DNA from: Sodiomyces alkalinus F11
Lineage: Eukaryota; Ascomycota; Sordariomycetes; Glomerellales; Plectosphaerellaceae
Direction of reading: 5' to 3'
Length of the DNA: 64,000 nucleotides
Assembly: GCF_003711515.1 (NCBI RefSeq)
Contig: NW_021167080.1
Location: 5,784,346-5,848,345 of the forward strand
In this document: positions 10,406 to 22,403 of the stretch, one piece after another
How the letters are laid out: every line of letters begins with the position of its first letter
Position numbering within the stretch: position 1 is the stretch's first letter
The notes under the pieces: model-generated
The model's database searches: none
Told to the model about the DNA's origin: nothing
Seen by the model: only the letters and a program-made list of their open reading frames with translations
Made by a program: the position numbers and the translations under genes

Positions 10406-13400
10406 TTAAGTCTCGCTCCTGTCGCCATGTTCTCCTGAGGCTAATAGCTGTTGCTGTTTCTGTCGGTGTCCGCCGTGAATGTCATGCCCGAGCGATGTAC
10501 CTTCGATCATGTCCGCACTTCGCTTGAGCCCAGGGCCGCGTCCATGCCTAAGAACGGTGGTCTCTGGCATTTGCATGGCAGCAAGATTCTTGCGAGCCAA
10601 CATGGGTTTGACTCCTTCTGGCTGCCCAGAATCATACCAGGCTTTGCTCGACGTGTTTATGCTGATGTCGACAGGGTTTTCCTTGGCGGTTGAACTCTCG
10701 ACCGACGCGTAGACACTACTGTCGATCCCTTGCCAAGAATCTGGGAAGGACAATAGATGTTGGTTGACGATGGCGCTGTCGTCAGATTGAACGACTTCAA
10801 GTGTCGTCCGGCTGCTGCGCTTGGATAAGGCGAGCCTGCACGTGCCCGACCCCACACTTAGTGGTCTTCCGAGCTCTAGCCCTCCGTGAGCCAGATGAAC
10901 AAGCGCACCTCCCTCCTCTGCTCGAGCCAACTGCATCGACCAGCCGGGACCGGCCGTTTCTGACCCAAGATGACAATCTTCGGCTGCCCGCAGAGCCTCT
11001 TGGTAGATGGGGGTTGTCTTCCAAGTGATAGACATCGTGTAAATGATGTCCGTCCCTCTTTACAACGATGGTTCTCCCGCAGGCGGAGAAAAGAAGCGTC
11101 TCGACGCTTAAAAGAGGCGGACATGGAGTCGATATGGCACCAGATGGGTTAGCCGTAGTGGGCTTAAAATTCCAGAGTCGTACGATCTGAGGTCCCCCAA
11201 AGGTCGTGGTGAGGAATGGAAGAGATGGGTGGAAGCTGCAATGTCTCAACTGGACCATTGTCCCTGGGGAGCCAAACTGCCCGAGCAGAGTGTAACGCTG
11301 TCGGAGGTCATCCTTTCTGAGCACTGAGAGGCCGAACATGATTGGGTCATCAGAGGGCACCGTGGTGAGACACTTCAACTCCTGTCGCAGGATATCACGT
11401 CCGTCGTCACTGATCTGGTAGCTATGGGTGAACGCCAACCTTGGGTCCGTCCGAGGAGTTGGTGCGGGCAGGTGCCAGGATTGTTGTACTCGAGTGTCGT
11501 CCGTCACTGCGGCGCTGCTCTCTGAATCCAAGAAATATGCCCTACCAAGGACAACGAATGTGGCCCCGATGGCCATAGGGAGTGATATCATGGCTAGCGG
11601 TTTGGAGCTCAGGCTTGAATCGTTGGGGCTGAAAGGTCCCAGAGGGTAGATGTCGACAACGGCAGTCTTCTGCAAGAACTGGGATTCGAAGTATTTCGAG
11701 ATATCGCCCCAGATTTCGAAAGGCTTCGCCTCGAGAGTTTTCCCCCAATGCGAGTTGAGTAATTTGAGGTCGGCATGGAGACAGCTCATTGTCGTTGAAG
11801 CATCCCGGAACTGTCGTGGCAGGACTTGACTCACGGGCTCGACCGCAGCGCACCAATCCTCAAGTGCGTCGAGATGCCGAATGTCCCTGGCGACCGTGTA
11901 ATATAATTCGATCCAGGTCATGATACCAAACTTATTGAAGGCGAATTTGGACAGCAGCGTAGCAAGCTCAACGTACGACTCCAAGAAATGGGAGTAACGA
12001 GAAGGTGATGTCTGCTTCACCGATATAACGCTCTCGTTGAGATGGATCGGCCACGAGATTGCTGCATAGGCCGCGAATGGTACGCAGTCTTGGATCTTTT
12101 TCATGTCCCACTCCGAATCGCATTGTCGCCAGATAAAGGGGCGCTGGGAAGCCTTGTGGAAAGGTAAGTGATGCAGTCCATGGCGATCTGCTTGTGGCAT
12201 TCGGCTGACCGGGCCAGGAACTGGGCGACGTCTGGATCCTGACACTTGGTATTCTTGGAATCCAGTCCGTTCCAAAAGAAGTCCAATACAGACTGGTGAA
12301 CAAACCCGTATCCGGGGCTGCGCTTCTCGACAAGGCTTCCGCAGCGGATGAGAATCGCAGAATGGAACCATTCCAATTCCGAGGACGTTGGCGACAGGCA
12401 ATTCCGCCTGCCCGGTGAGTCTGATGGCCGGTTCCAGTGCAGAGTTACCTCCCAAAGCTCCCTAGCGTCCAAGTGACGATCGGGGTAAGTCAGGTACAGG
12501 AATACTCGCTTTGCGATGTCTCGCTCAATCGACGTCTTTCCGGAGATGAGCTTCAGGATGCGGATGTACACATCCACCAACTCTTCGTGCGGCGTAAGTT
12601 CCTTGTGTGCTTCTTCCCGGGCGGTAGCGTCCGGGAGCAGTCCCAGATAGTCCACCATCAGCTTTGCCCATGATATCATCCCGCTCGCGCGATCGCCTAG
12701 GTGCGAAACGGCCCAGGACATAGAGCAAGACGCCGGGAAGATATCCGGTCCCAGCTGGCCGAGGCGTATTTGCAGAAGGCGCTGCACGTCCCAGTCAACC
12801 TTCTTCCGAGTGAGATGGATATGCCGTAGCGAACTCTTCAGCTGGTTTTGGAGAACCCTGATGTTTGGCCGACTAAAGACAATCGCCTTTGCCTTTGTGC
12901 GATGAAGAACTGATGCCACCGATGTTGCCAGGCCCTCTGGGTTGTTGCTCTCGTCGAGAGCGTCCAAGATCAAGACCAGTCGTGGGAGCTGATTCGCGAC
13001 CAATTGGAAGAGGCCGACGAGCTCTGCCTCGAGGGCGTAAGTTTGTCGTGACAGCTTCACAGCAAACGAAAAAGCATTCAAAACATCCGGGTTATCTCGG
13101 CATTTGTCCAGGATGCGACAGAGCATGAGGCTCTAGGCCGTTCGCGGGTTTCTCGTCGCCTCGTGCCGATAGAGGAAGAAGTAAGATAGCGGGATTGCTG
13201 GCTCTTCATCAGCAGTCATGTCGAGATGTTCCAACGACTTCAGAATCGAAGACGCGAGCATCGTTTTGCCCGTTCCAGGATTCCCCGGTACACTCATGTC
13301 AGTCGCCGGGATGGAGCACACCTTGATTCTTGAACATTGGCAACCCTCAGCGTTACTAACCCTTGACCCAGAGAATATTTTCAAAACCGTCCCCATCTGA

Positions 13401-14412
13401 GGCAACGCTGTGGGCTATCCAGGACATGAATTGCGCACCGTTGAGTATCCATTGCGCTGTGCCCTCTATCCGGTCCCTGTCGCATTTATCAAGGGCGTCG
13501 TTGATGTGCTGGTCATCCGGCGGGTTTAACCATCGTTTGATGCGAATCTCGTCCGCTCTCTCTCTGGCCGTCCAAAGTTGGGACAACTCATGATATCTTT
13601 TATCCCATTCCACTTGGCGTTGTTCGGCCTTCTTGACCGCCTCAACCTGCTGCTCGTGTGTCCGCAGTAGCAGCTTTGTCTGGATCAAGGCCTGCTCCAC
13701 AGCGAGGATACCGTAGTGGTATTTGATCTTATCAAGGAAGTGTGCATATTGGGGTTCGAATGGTCGAAAAGTGACGTCCGCAACGACAAAGATGGCTCGT
13801 TTCAGCTCTAATCAGGAACATCCTACGCATCAGCCCAATGACCTGGAGTCGTTTACACATAGCTGCACCGCCAGTTAGGACTTCCTGCAGCTACTGCTGA
13901 ACAACGTGTGGGCGGCATCCCAAAGAGTGCACTCATAGATGGTCTCGCGGCAATCACTGTGGTGGTGACCTTCTTTGGCACATAGGACGCCCTCTTGAGG
14001 CAAAGAACCAGGCAACCGTGTTACCTTTAGGCGTCCCTGCCGCTTAACCGTCCACTGCCCGCGACCTAGATATCGTTTCATTCTTTGCCAATCCCCTCAG
14101 TACCTGAGCTTCGGCGCGTAGGTTGTTTATCTCGTCGTGCGTCTAACTCAAGTCGATCTTTCCATGGTATGATAGAGTTAAGTCTCGCGACGTCCCGGTT
14201 CCACGCGGCAGGTCGGCTTTCGACCAGCCGCTTGACCGTCCCACATCTTGCTCGTTTCTGCATGCGATCCTGATTCGGGCATTCGTCTGGTCGTTCACCA
14301 CGGCAAGGTCGAAGGTGTCGTCAGCTGGGCTGCTCTTGCTCTGCTCTGGCGTCTTTTCCGCAAGCGCATCAATGGCGCCCGCCGCCGTGCTTGGCGATAG
14401 GTTGAGTGACAA
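10406..14412 (-). pseudogene. Broken NACHT STAND (NLR-like) gene with WD-like C-terminus
   Basis: Reading down the minus strand: an N-terminal part (14412-13870) with no domain I recognise; a linker ending GTAQWILNGAQFMSW....ILWVKG (about 13700-13360); Walker A GNPGTGKTML (about 13290); Walker B LVLILDALDES (about 12960); the NACHT-tail motif GYGFVHQSVLDFF (about 12290); then a WD-like region with FHPSLPFLTTTFGGPQIVRLW (about 11200) and a C-terminus containing TTLEVVQSDDSA. Such proteins act in fungal non-self recognition and heterokaryon incompatibility. The gene is interrupted by an in-frame TAG at 13133-13135 between Walker A and B. The frame also changes without a usable intron near 12130-12170 and again near 11030-11050. 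The codon around the stop reads RNPRTA*SLMLC, where CAG to TAG would restore Gln. Composition is normal, so decay seems recent; sequencing error at the frameshifts remains possible. Confidence 0.75.
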
Positions 14413-14764
14413 GACTGAAGCTTGTGGGCATAATTTCGAATTAACACAAGAAAGCTGTTCAGAGCGTACTTACCTAATCAAACCATCCGCTCTGAATACG
14501 GGTAAGTCTGTCTCGTAACCGTGACGCAAGGAACGCGTCATACCTGCAAAACGTTTAGATTTGTTTTCGCTTGTCCTCTCGGCATAATTCCGAATTTGTT
14601 GTCATAGGAGATTGGTCTGGAAAACAACACGTGTAGATCACTAGAACGTCCATCTTCATCGAACTCAATCGACATACTGCCTCCTTTGCGTCAATGCCTC
14701 CCTCTGCAACTCATATCGATACTGGTTTCACCTTGAGCGCACCTTGAGCGCACCCACCAGCGCC

Positions 14765-15699
14765 ATGGCAGCGCACGTTGACATGCACACCACCAGAGAA
14801 TCTCTTCGCCTCATTGAGCAATCCGGTGTTGCGAAAGCCCGGCTCTCCTGGCTGGACTTGGTCCTAAAAGCCTTCCTCGCCGGAATCTTTATCTCCCTCG
14901 GGGGTGGCTGTACGTACTTCGTAAAACTCACGTGGTAGAAATACCAAAGGTGATGACAAAAACATTGAGTACCTTACCTTATGATGTGCACTACACAGTT
15001 ACCCTCATCGTCATCGGCGGCGCTCCTGGCTTACGCGCCGACAACCCTGCCCTCGCAAGCCTCGTCGGAGGCCTGGTCTTCCCAATCGGTTTCGTCGTTA
15101 TCATCCTCACTGGCATGGAGCTATGCACGTTGAATATCTTTGTCATGACTTATGCAACATTGCAGAGGAAAACAATACTGTGTGACCTAGCTATAAACTT
15201 GGTCGTCAGTTACGTCTGCAACATTTGTGGATGTTTATTTTACGCGGGGGTGTTGATCTACTGGGCTGATTTGCTCAGAACAAGCGACCAGCAAAGCTAT
15301 GCTTCAGCACAAGCAGAAGCCAACGTGAACGTTGGTTGGGGCATAAACCTTGCGCGGGGTATAATGTGCAATTGGCTTATTGCCATTGCTTACATTTTCT
15401 CTACAGAAGGGAGGGATCTACTGTCCAAGGTGGTAGGTATTTGGATTGCAATGGCGACGTTTGTGAGTATGGGGTTTCAGCATAGCGTTGTGAACTACTT
15501 CATGATACCAACAGGCATGTTCTACGGGACAAATTTCGGCGTTGGCAAGTTCATTTGGGCGAGTTGCATACCAGTGACATTGGGAAATATTATTGGAGGA
15601 GCATTTTTCGGGGCAGTAATGTTTTGGATGATTTATGGAAAGCACGAGTTGAAGGAGAGGGAGGCGATGAGAGAAGCAGACGAGCAGCATAGCGCTTAG
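14765..15699 (+). CDS. Formate/nitrite transporter family protein
   Basis: Two exons (14765-14909, 14999-15699; intron 89 nt) give 281 aa, the usual length for the family. FNT proteins form pentameric channels in the plasma membrane that pass formate, nitrite or related small anions; the Aspergillus member NitA takes up nitrite. Visible signatures are GGAPGLRADNPALASLVGG, the LTGMELCTLNIFVMT segment corresponding to the family's GxELFTGN region, and GFQHSVVNYFMIPTGMFYG, matching GFEHSVANMFxIP with the central channel His. Six hydrophobic segments are readable and the tail is hydrophilic (KHELKEREAMREADE). The splice restores GGGFTLIVIGGAPG. Substrate choice between formate and nitrite is not decided. 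It is divergent from the STAND pseudogene. Confidence 0.92.
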
Positions 15700-16104
15700 A
15701 TTGTATTCGAGCTTTGGAGAAATTTTGACGAGTTAGCTTTGGATTACCCGGCGCAAAGTCTCCCTGACACGTAATGTCAAAGGGCCCTCCCAGAACTGCT
15801 GGAATTTATGTTATATTCGGATATCTAGCTTAAGGACTCCATAACTTCTCGAAGGGTACTTGAGGCCTGTCGTGCACGGACCACGGCAAAATCACGTGAC
15901 GTGGGATTTGCGGGAATCAGAAAAGCTGCACCCATGGCAGCGGCACGCGGTTTCCAGAAGGCAGTTTCCCAGAACTACCTGTACACAAAACCCCACACGA
16001 CAGTCATCAGATCAAGGGAGGTCATTCGCTTAACATGTCCCTTTGCTTTGGCGCTTTCTCGCATTACGACTATTCTTTTCCTTCCTGAAGTGCTGCATAT
16101 CATC

Positions 16105-17722
16105 ATGGAGCGTAGGACGTACGAGGGCCCTATGGAATGGGAATACCATGATGGCGGACCGTTGGATGCGACGAGCCCGTTTTCACAAGTCGCCAAAAGT
16201 CATGCTCCTTCGAATGGTAGGTTGATCTCCATGCAGTCAAAGTCTTTCCTGTTGTCCCTCCCTGTCCATCATACTCGTCATCGACAGTGTGCACCTCGCT
16301 GACTCTGGTGCTGAAATAGTGTTTAGTACCCCGAGCAAGTTCGGCTCCAGGCCAAATCCATTCGCCAACACTCCGTCAAGAACACTTCCCCATCCACCAC
16401 AGACGTCGTCTTTCTCCCCGCGCATCCAGTCAGGCAACACAGCCCCTCCGTTTCGGAACCCGGCGTTTACAACACCGCGCAAGCCCTTTGACGAGAGCGT
16501 CTTCTCAGAGGCCGAGAGCAGCCCAGCTTTGACGGAGACGCCGGACCTGGGGAACGATACCCCGGAAGTGGATCGATTGAACGACATGCATTTGGGAACC
16601 ATCACACCGTCCAGGGTGGACAAGAACCTGCGTTATGGAAAATCTGTTGCCCATCCGAAGCGGTACCAGTCCGGCAAAGGGGAAATTCCACGCGGAAGCC
16701 GCGACTATGCGGCGCTCCGGAAACGAAGGCGACACAACAATGACCGGGATGTAGGAAGTTTACGCTACCACTCTTCCCGGGACGACTCCGAGTCGGAATC
16801 GGACGGCGAAGACGTCGAAGGTGTGCCCCGGCCGAGTCAGCGTCGTTCCAGGAAGGAAGGTCGAGGCAAGGTGAAGGGATGGTTCGACACCGTCGTGGAG
16901 ATGATCAACCACAATCCTAACATGCCCGACAACCTGTCCAAGTGGATCGCCCTTCTCGTCAACATGTTCGTCATTGCCGTCTTCGTCTACTTCGGGTGGT
17001 CCCTCGTGTCGACGGTGAGGAGCGACATTAACAACGCCAACGAAGCTGCACGGAGGGAAATCATCACCAGGGCTCTTGAATGCAACGACCAGTACATTCT
17101 CAACGAGTGCGCGAAGAAAGATCGGCCGGCGCTCAAAGCCATGTGCGATGAGTGGGACGAGTGCCGAATTCAGGATCCAGAATCCATCATGGTGGTCAAA
17201 AACACGGCCAAACAGGTGGCCGAGGTGATCAACGAATTTGCTGGCACAATGACAATGCACGCTTGGGTAAGGCGATGGCTTTTCTTTTATTTTTCTCTTT
17301 CTTTCCACGCGGTCTAGTACTTGAACCAGTACTTACGGGATTTTTTACAGGCATTCTTCTTTGGCCTGCTTCTGCTGTGCCTCGCCATGAATACTCTCAC
17401 TGGTGGCGTATCCGCAGGAACGGGCATCAAGCCGACGAATCCCGTTCCGTCAAAATCGGTACCTGAAGCTGGAGCCCCACAGCCTTCTGGCTTCCCCGGA
17501 GACGTGTCGCAGGCCTACATGTGGGTGCCACTTCAGACCCCGCGGCGCCTGCAGCAGGTGGATTTCGACGACGACGACGCGACGGACACGGATGGGGCAT
17601 CACCACAGCAGCGGAAGACCACCCTACCGGCTCCCCAGACCCCGTCGAGGAGACAGAGTCCTAACAAGGGCGATAGGGTGCGGAGTCCTATGAAATTGGG
17701 TCCCACGCCCAGGGGATTCTGA
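16105..17722 (+). CDS. brl1: Brl1/Brr6-family nuclear envelope protein
   Basis: Three exons (16105-16216, 16320-17266, 17351-17722) give 476 aa. The first intron has a GCTGAC branch site. Brl1/Brr6 proteins sit in the nuclear envelope, assist nuclear pore complex assembly and affect membrane lipid composition. The N-terminal two thirds are disordered, Ser/Pro-rich and then basic (RKRRRHNN). The core has a first membrane segment (WIALLVNMFVIAVFVYFGW) and a perinuclear loop with the diagnostic cysteines (LECNDQYILNECAKKD....MCDEWDEC). A second membrane segment (AFFFGLLLLCLAMN) begins exactly at exon 3. The tail is acidic then Ser/Pro/Arg-rich. The ATG at 16105 is the first in frame after the upstream non-coding stretch. 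Filamentous fungi usually have one Brl1/Brr6 gene, so the symbol is by family. Confidence 0.92.
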
Positions 17723-18313
17723 AAGCTTTACACAACTACACACCTTCCATTTTGTTTGTATGATGGCGAATGGGTTAGATGGGGCTAAGGGGCGGGAGTG
17801 TACACGTACGAGGGATTCAACGGGTCTCAGGCTTGGACATGGGGTTCGTGGGCAGCTATGATTGATCTGCCGCGAGCAGGCGGCGTGGATGGTGCCCCTC
17901 CACTTGGGAGCTTCCGAGGAGGTTGAATGGGAATGCTCATCGTCTCTCTGCTGGTCATGGACCCATATGAAAGGGGGTAGCTTCGTACACCCGTTGTACA
18001 CTAAATACGTCATTAGATCCATGATAACTGGCACGTTCCTGTGCCGATTTCATTTTTCTATTCTGCTTCTTTGCTTTTTCAGACTATTATCAATCATTCA
18101 ACCTGGGGCTTCAACAAGGTGCACCAAGTTGACAATTCCCAAACAATTGACATTCAATTCCGGATTAAATAATCCTGCAACCATTGGTGATGTCATCCAG
18201 CGTTAAATACACGTGATAAAGTCAAATGGATGACCACGGGGTTGTTGCGGAGAATCAGTAATACCTAACCGTACTCTGTTCGGATAAGGTACAGGGTTTA
18301 GAATCGCGATCGA
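17723..18313. other. Intergenic, no gene seen
   Basis: This is the 3' flank of the Brl1/Brr6 gene. A short frame at 17862-18206 lacks any recognisable motif. The MULE-like foldback element follows. Confidence 0.5.
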
Positions 18314-18322
18314 GGCCGCGAT

Positions 18323-18742
18323 GAGTGCTGGTCCTCCGCGACCCCCTGTCTGGTCCTCCGGGTCGACTCAAACTACTTTCGGATTGGATAATCCACTATA
18401 TCTCCCCACCACCCCAAATTAGGTGGGGTTCCTAGTATTCTCGATATACCTCGATATAATCCACGAAACCATTTCCAGCTGCTAAGCAGTTAGTAATAGC
18501 AGCCGTTATAGCTATAATAATAATAGAATAGATATTATAGTTACGGTTAGGGTTAGCGATAGCTTTAATTTTAGGTATGGCTGGAGGCGCCTATACTAGT
18601 TTCGTAGATTATGTCGAGGTATATAGAGAATACTAGAAATCCTACCTAATTTCGGGTGGTGGAGATATAGTGGATTATCTATCCGAAAGTAGCTTAAGTC
18701 GACCCGGAGGACTAGACAGGGGGTCGCGGAGGACCAGCACTC
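18323..18742. mobile_element. MULE-like foldback MITE, 420 bp, 9-bp target duplication
   Basis: Both ends carry long inverted repeats of roughly 150 bp. The left end reads GAGTGCTGGTCCTCCGCGAC and the right end is its exact inverse (GTCGCGGAGGACCAGCACTC). The flanks are a perfect 9-bp direct duplication, GGCCGCGAT, at 18314-18322 and 18743-18751. The central ~120 bp is A+T-rich and non-coding. Nine-base duplications with long terminal inverted repeats are characteristic of Mutator-like (MULE) elements. A related element lies at 31528-32104. Confidence 0.88.
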
Positions 18743-18751
18743 GGCCGCGAT

Positions 18752-19523
18752 CACTTCCTCTTCCGGGAGCAACCAATGAGAGAGAGTTGGTGATTCCTAA
18801 GGGGTTCGTCAAGTGCTCTAAAACACTTGGCTCTGCTGATTCCCCACATTTCTTTCGCGTTCTTTTACGTTGTACGGGTCCTCGATGTGACAATGGAATA
18901 CTTGCGCTTATGTATTGATTTGTACTTGGTGCACGGCAGGGTCCAATTCCTACCTGACCTTCCCTTTACTCCTTCCCTACAGGTACAGAGAAGAACCATT
19001 CAATTCTCTACTCGTGAATCCACGATTTTATTCTCTTCCCATCTACCGTCTACCTATCCTCACCTTCCCTGTCCCCTTGTTTTCTCTTCTTCTTCTCAAT
19101 ACACGTGTAGAAGCTAGCACCGAAGAGCGGGGAGCTTGTCTTCTTGAGGCTCCACTCTTCGAAGTCCTGCGATATTTACCTAGGAAATAATTACACAAGC
19201 TTCTCGACCAAGTCTCCTCTGTTCGTCCTATCCTTACCAACGTCTTAAATACCGTCCTGACCTAAGCTCTTTTACCAGCTTAGTTGGAGTCTGTGCAAAT
19301 GCTCCTCGACCGCTAACTGTAGCGGCCCTGACCCCGTTGTCACAGCATGTCCATTCGCCTCTGGGACCTCCGCTAATCGGCGCGGCTTCAAACCATCATC
19401 CCAGCCCATTGCTACGCCACCGGCACGGCACGGCACTTCTTGACCAACCCTCGCCCCTCGCCCCTCGCCCCTCATAGCCCGCCCTACCGCTTGCCTAACC
19501 TGAAGCGCACGGTATCTTTGAGT
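18752..19523 (+). promoter_or_regulatory. Probable promoter and pyrimidine-rich leader of the Zn2Cys6 gene
   Basis: This stretch is rich in CT runs from about 18950 onwards and contains a short TCGCCCC tandem repeat at about 19448-19472, directly before the start codon at 19524. Pyrimidine-rich tracts commonly mark transcription starts and leaders in filamentous ascomycetes. No conserved frame lies here. Confidence 0.4.
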
Positions 19524-22403
19524 ATGGAAGAAGCTTCGCGTGGTGTTCGCGACAGCACCGATAACACGACCTCGTCCGCCATTCCCTCCACCGCTCCGTC
19601 GGCCCCCCAGTCGCAAACGCACTCGACCCCGACCCCGACCCCCTCAGCCCCTCCAAGCATTGGTCCCTCCGAGACGACATCCACGACGACGTCGACGACG
19701 ACAAATACCGGCCCTGCTGCCCCAAACCCGGCATCCAAGAGACGAAGGGGTCTGGGTGTTGTGACGCCGAACGCGTGTACCGAGTGCAGAAAGAAGCGAG
19801 CAAAGGTATCTTCCAACATGTCGGGACCCCGTCACTCTTAGATTTTTGGGGAGAGCACGGCGTGGATGGCCAAGTTTGATTGACGTCGAGTGCGACCTCA
19901 GTGCGATGGCCAGAGGCCGTGCAGTCGTTGTAAGTCGCAGAAAGACCCGCAATGTATATACGAAATACCCGTCCGTCAGTCGAAAGAGGACCTTCGAACC
20001 GAGCTCGAGCAGCTGCGCCAGCGTCAACGAACCAGCGACCAGGTTTTCGCTGCCCTCGCGCGGTCCGACGCGTGGGAGGAGATCCTGCGGCGCTTGCGCG
20101 GGGGGCAATCCATTGACTCGATATCGGAATGGCTCGGTGGAACCCTACCGTCCGGCGGTGGTGCCGTGCCCTCCTTCGTCGCGGCCGGGTCGGGGACCTC
20201 TCCCATGGGAAATCTCTCCCCGTTCCCAACTGCGGCATCTGCGCCGTCTCCCATTGCCATTGCCACCATGAGGCTGGGGGCAACGGCCGTGGCCACCCTC
20301 GATCCGATGCAGGCTCAGCAGTCCGGAATTCCGCCCCAGAACATGAACCAGAGTGACGCCTGGCATTTTCCCACCAGCGCCACGCGGGACACATGTCAAG
20401 GCGACCCGATGAATTGGACCACCGATCTGAACAGGCCGCCTCAGAACCGGGTCGGGTTCTGGGGCAACGCGATGAACACAGACCAGAGCGATAGCACCTA
20501 TCGAGGTCTCGACCAGGTGCTGGGGTCATCGAACGTCGCTCAGGCTCGAGCCCCCTCAACCACATGGACCAACATCACGACAGATGCCTTTCTCGTCCAG
20601 CACCTGTTAGCCCTGTATTTCTGCTGGGAATACCCCACATTCGCCTCCTTGAGCAAAGAGCATTTCCTGAAGGATTTCCAGGAAGGGAGGCCTCGGTTCT
20701 GCTCCTCGATTCTCGTCAACGCCCTTCTTGCGCTGGGCTGCCGCTTTTCAACCAAGTCGAGCACCCGCGCCGACCCCAACGACCCGTACACCTCGGGCGA
20801 CCACTTCTTCAAGGAGTGCCAACGCCTCTTCTACCTGGAGGAGGATCACCACTCCCTCACCACCATCCAGGCCCTGGGCATCATGTCTATAAGGGAGGCC
20901 AGCTGCGGGAGGGATTCCGAAAGCTGGTATTATGCGGGCCAGAGCATCCGCCTGGCCATCGAAATGGGACTCCACCAGCTCCAAATGCACGGAGGGACGG
21001 ACGAGGACGAGCTTGCGGTCCAGGCCGCGACCTTCTGGGGCGCATTTGCTCTGGACCAGTGAGTCCTGCCGCGACTTGATGATTCTTACTGTAGCCCCCT
21101 TTCTTTTTTTTTCTTCTTTTCTTCTCGCGCTGACGACCTCCAGTGCCTGGTCTCTCGCCACCGGGTCCTTACCCCAATCCTCTTGTTTTCCTCATCTGCC
21201 TCCGAAGCCTGCCATTATTGGTGATATTGAGGCGTCTTTTTGGATACCGTATACCGACGATGGTACGTGCCGTATTCATATTTTTTTTTATGTTATATGT
21301 TTTATTTTTTCCTTCTCCTTCTCCTCCAGAGTCTGCGCGATTTTACACGTGAATTGATCATGCTTACACGGCCCCTTGCCTGTAGGCGCGCCCCTCCAGC
21401 GCTCCGCCGAACAACCATCGAATGTGCGTTCCGTGTACATGTGTTTTTGCGAACTCAGCGAACTCGTCCACCAGTCCCTCTATGTCCTTCATTCTCCAGG
21501 AAGACCTTTGACGAGTCGTGCTCTCTTGAACATCTACACGCAGTATCTCAACTGGTATGACCAGATACCCGAAGTGCTCAGGCTCGGCCACAACTTTACC
21601 CCGGCCGTGCTCTTCACACAGTAGGTGCCCCCCATGCTTTCAAGGCCGCCCACGCTATCTAACGGGATATGGAGGCTGATAATCATAACACCAGCATGTA
21701 TTATCATTTCGCCATCCTATTAATGTTCCGGCCTCTGATCAAACTGAGAATCATCGGGTCCAAAGTACTGCCACGGGACGTGTGTTTCCAGGCGGCAGAC
21801 GCAATCCAAGGCTTGCTAAGGTCGCATGCGCAGCTCTATACTCTTCGGCGGACACCGTCATTTGTCCCCTACTTCGTTTTGACGTCCTCTATCATGCATT
21901 TGGCGTTAGGCGCATCGGCTAGGTCGCCTCAAAAGGATCCAGGGGACTTGAACTTGATGGGACAGCCACCTGGAGAGACGCAAACAGTCGACCCGCGGGT
22001 AGCCAAAGCCATCAAGCAAGGAGTGGAAGATTTAAAGGAAATGTCGCCGTGCCATTATTTCGCGGAGCAGGCTCTTAATATTCTCCGGTACCTCGCGCAT
22101 GCGTGGAATATCGACGTGGACATGGGAGACGACCCAATGCCCCCCGAGGAGTACACGGATAAGGTCAGGTTCTACACTTCGAGCCTCAACTTCTTCACCC
22201 CGAACGTCCGCGAAGAGGATTTTGTGTGCATCTGGGGATCAGACGGGACGAAGGAGTCGGGAGCTAAGAGAGAGGCACAGCAACATGTGGCCGAGACGGC
22301 GGCCAAGATGGGGAACCCGCTCTTTTGGCCTTTCCCCATGCACGGGCGGCCTATCCTGCCGAGTGGGAACGAGCTGGCGGCATCCGGGTTCGAGAGGATA
22401 TGA
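19524..22403 (+). CDS. Zn2Cys6 transcription factor, NirA-like fungal_trans domain
   Basis: Five exons (19524-19805, 19902-21058, 21144-21262, 21386-21620, 21695-22403) close in frame to 833 aa. The N-terminus is Ser/Thr/Pro-rich. The binuclear zinc cluster has Cys85, 88, 95, 101, 104 and 112 (C-x2-C-x6-C-x5-C-x2-C-x7-C), with the first intron falling inside it. A short heptad helix follows (LRTELEQLRQRQ), then a long linker and the fungal transcription factor middle domain (EYPTFASLSKEHF, ALDHAWSLATG, NWYDQIPEVLRLGHNFTPAVL, MYYHFAILLMFRPLIKL). The middle-domain wording resembles regulators annotated as NirA-like. That name covers a broad family, and true nitrate-regulator function is not shown. 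A formate/nitrite transporter lies 4 kb upstream. Confidence 0.92.

Noticed and set aside
18543..18557. TTAGGG-like units as a possible telomere or telomere relic
   Set aside because: Only two units inside a transposon; both flanks are ordinary genic DNA.
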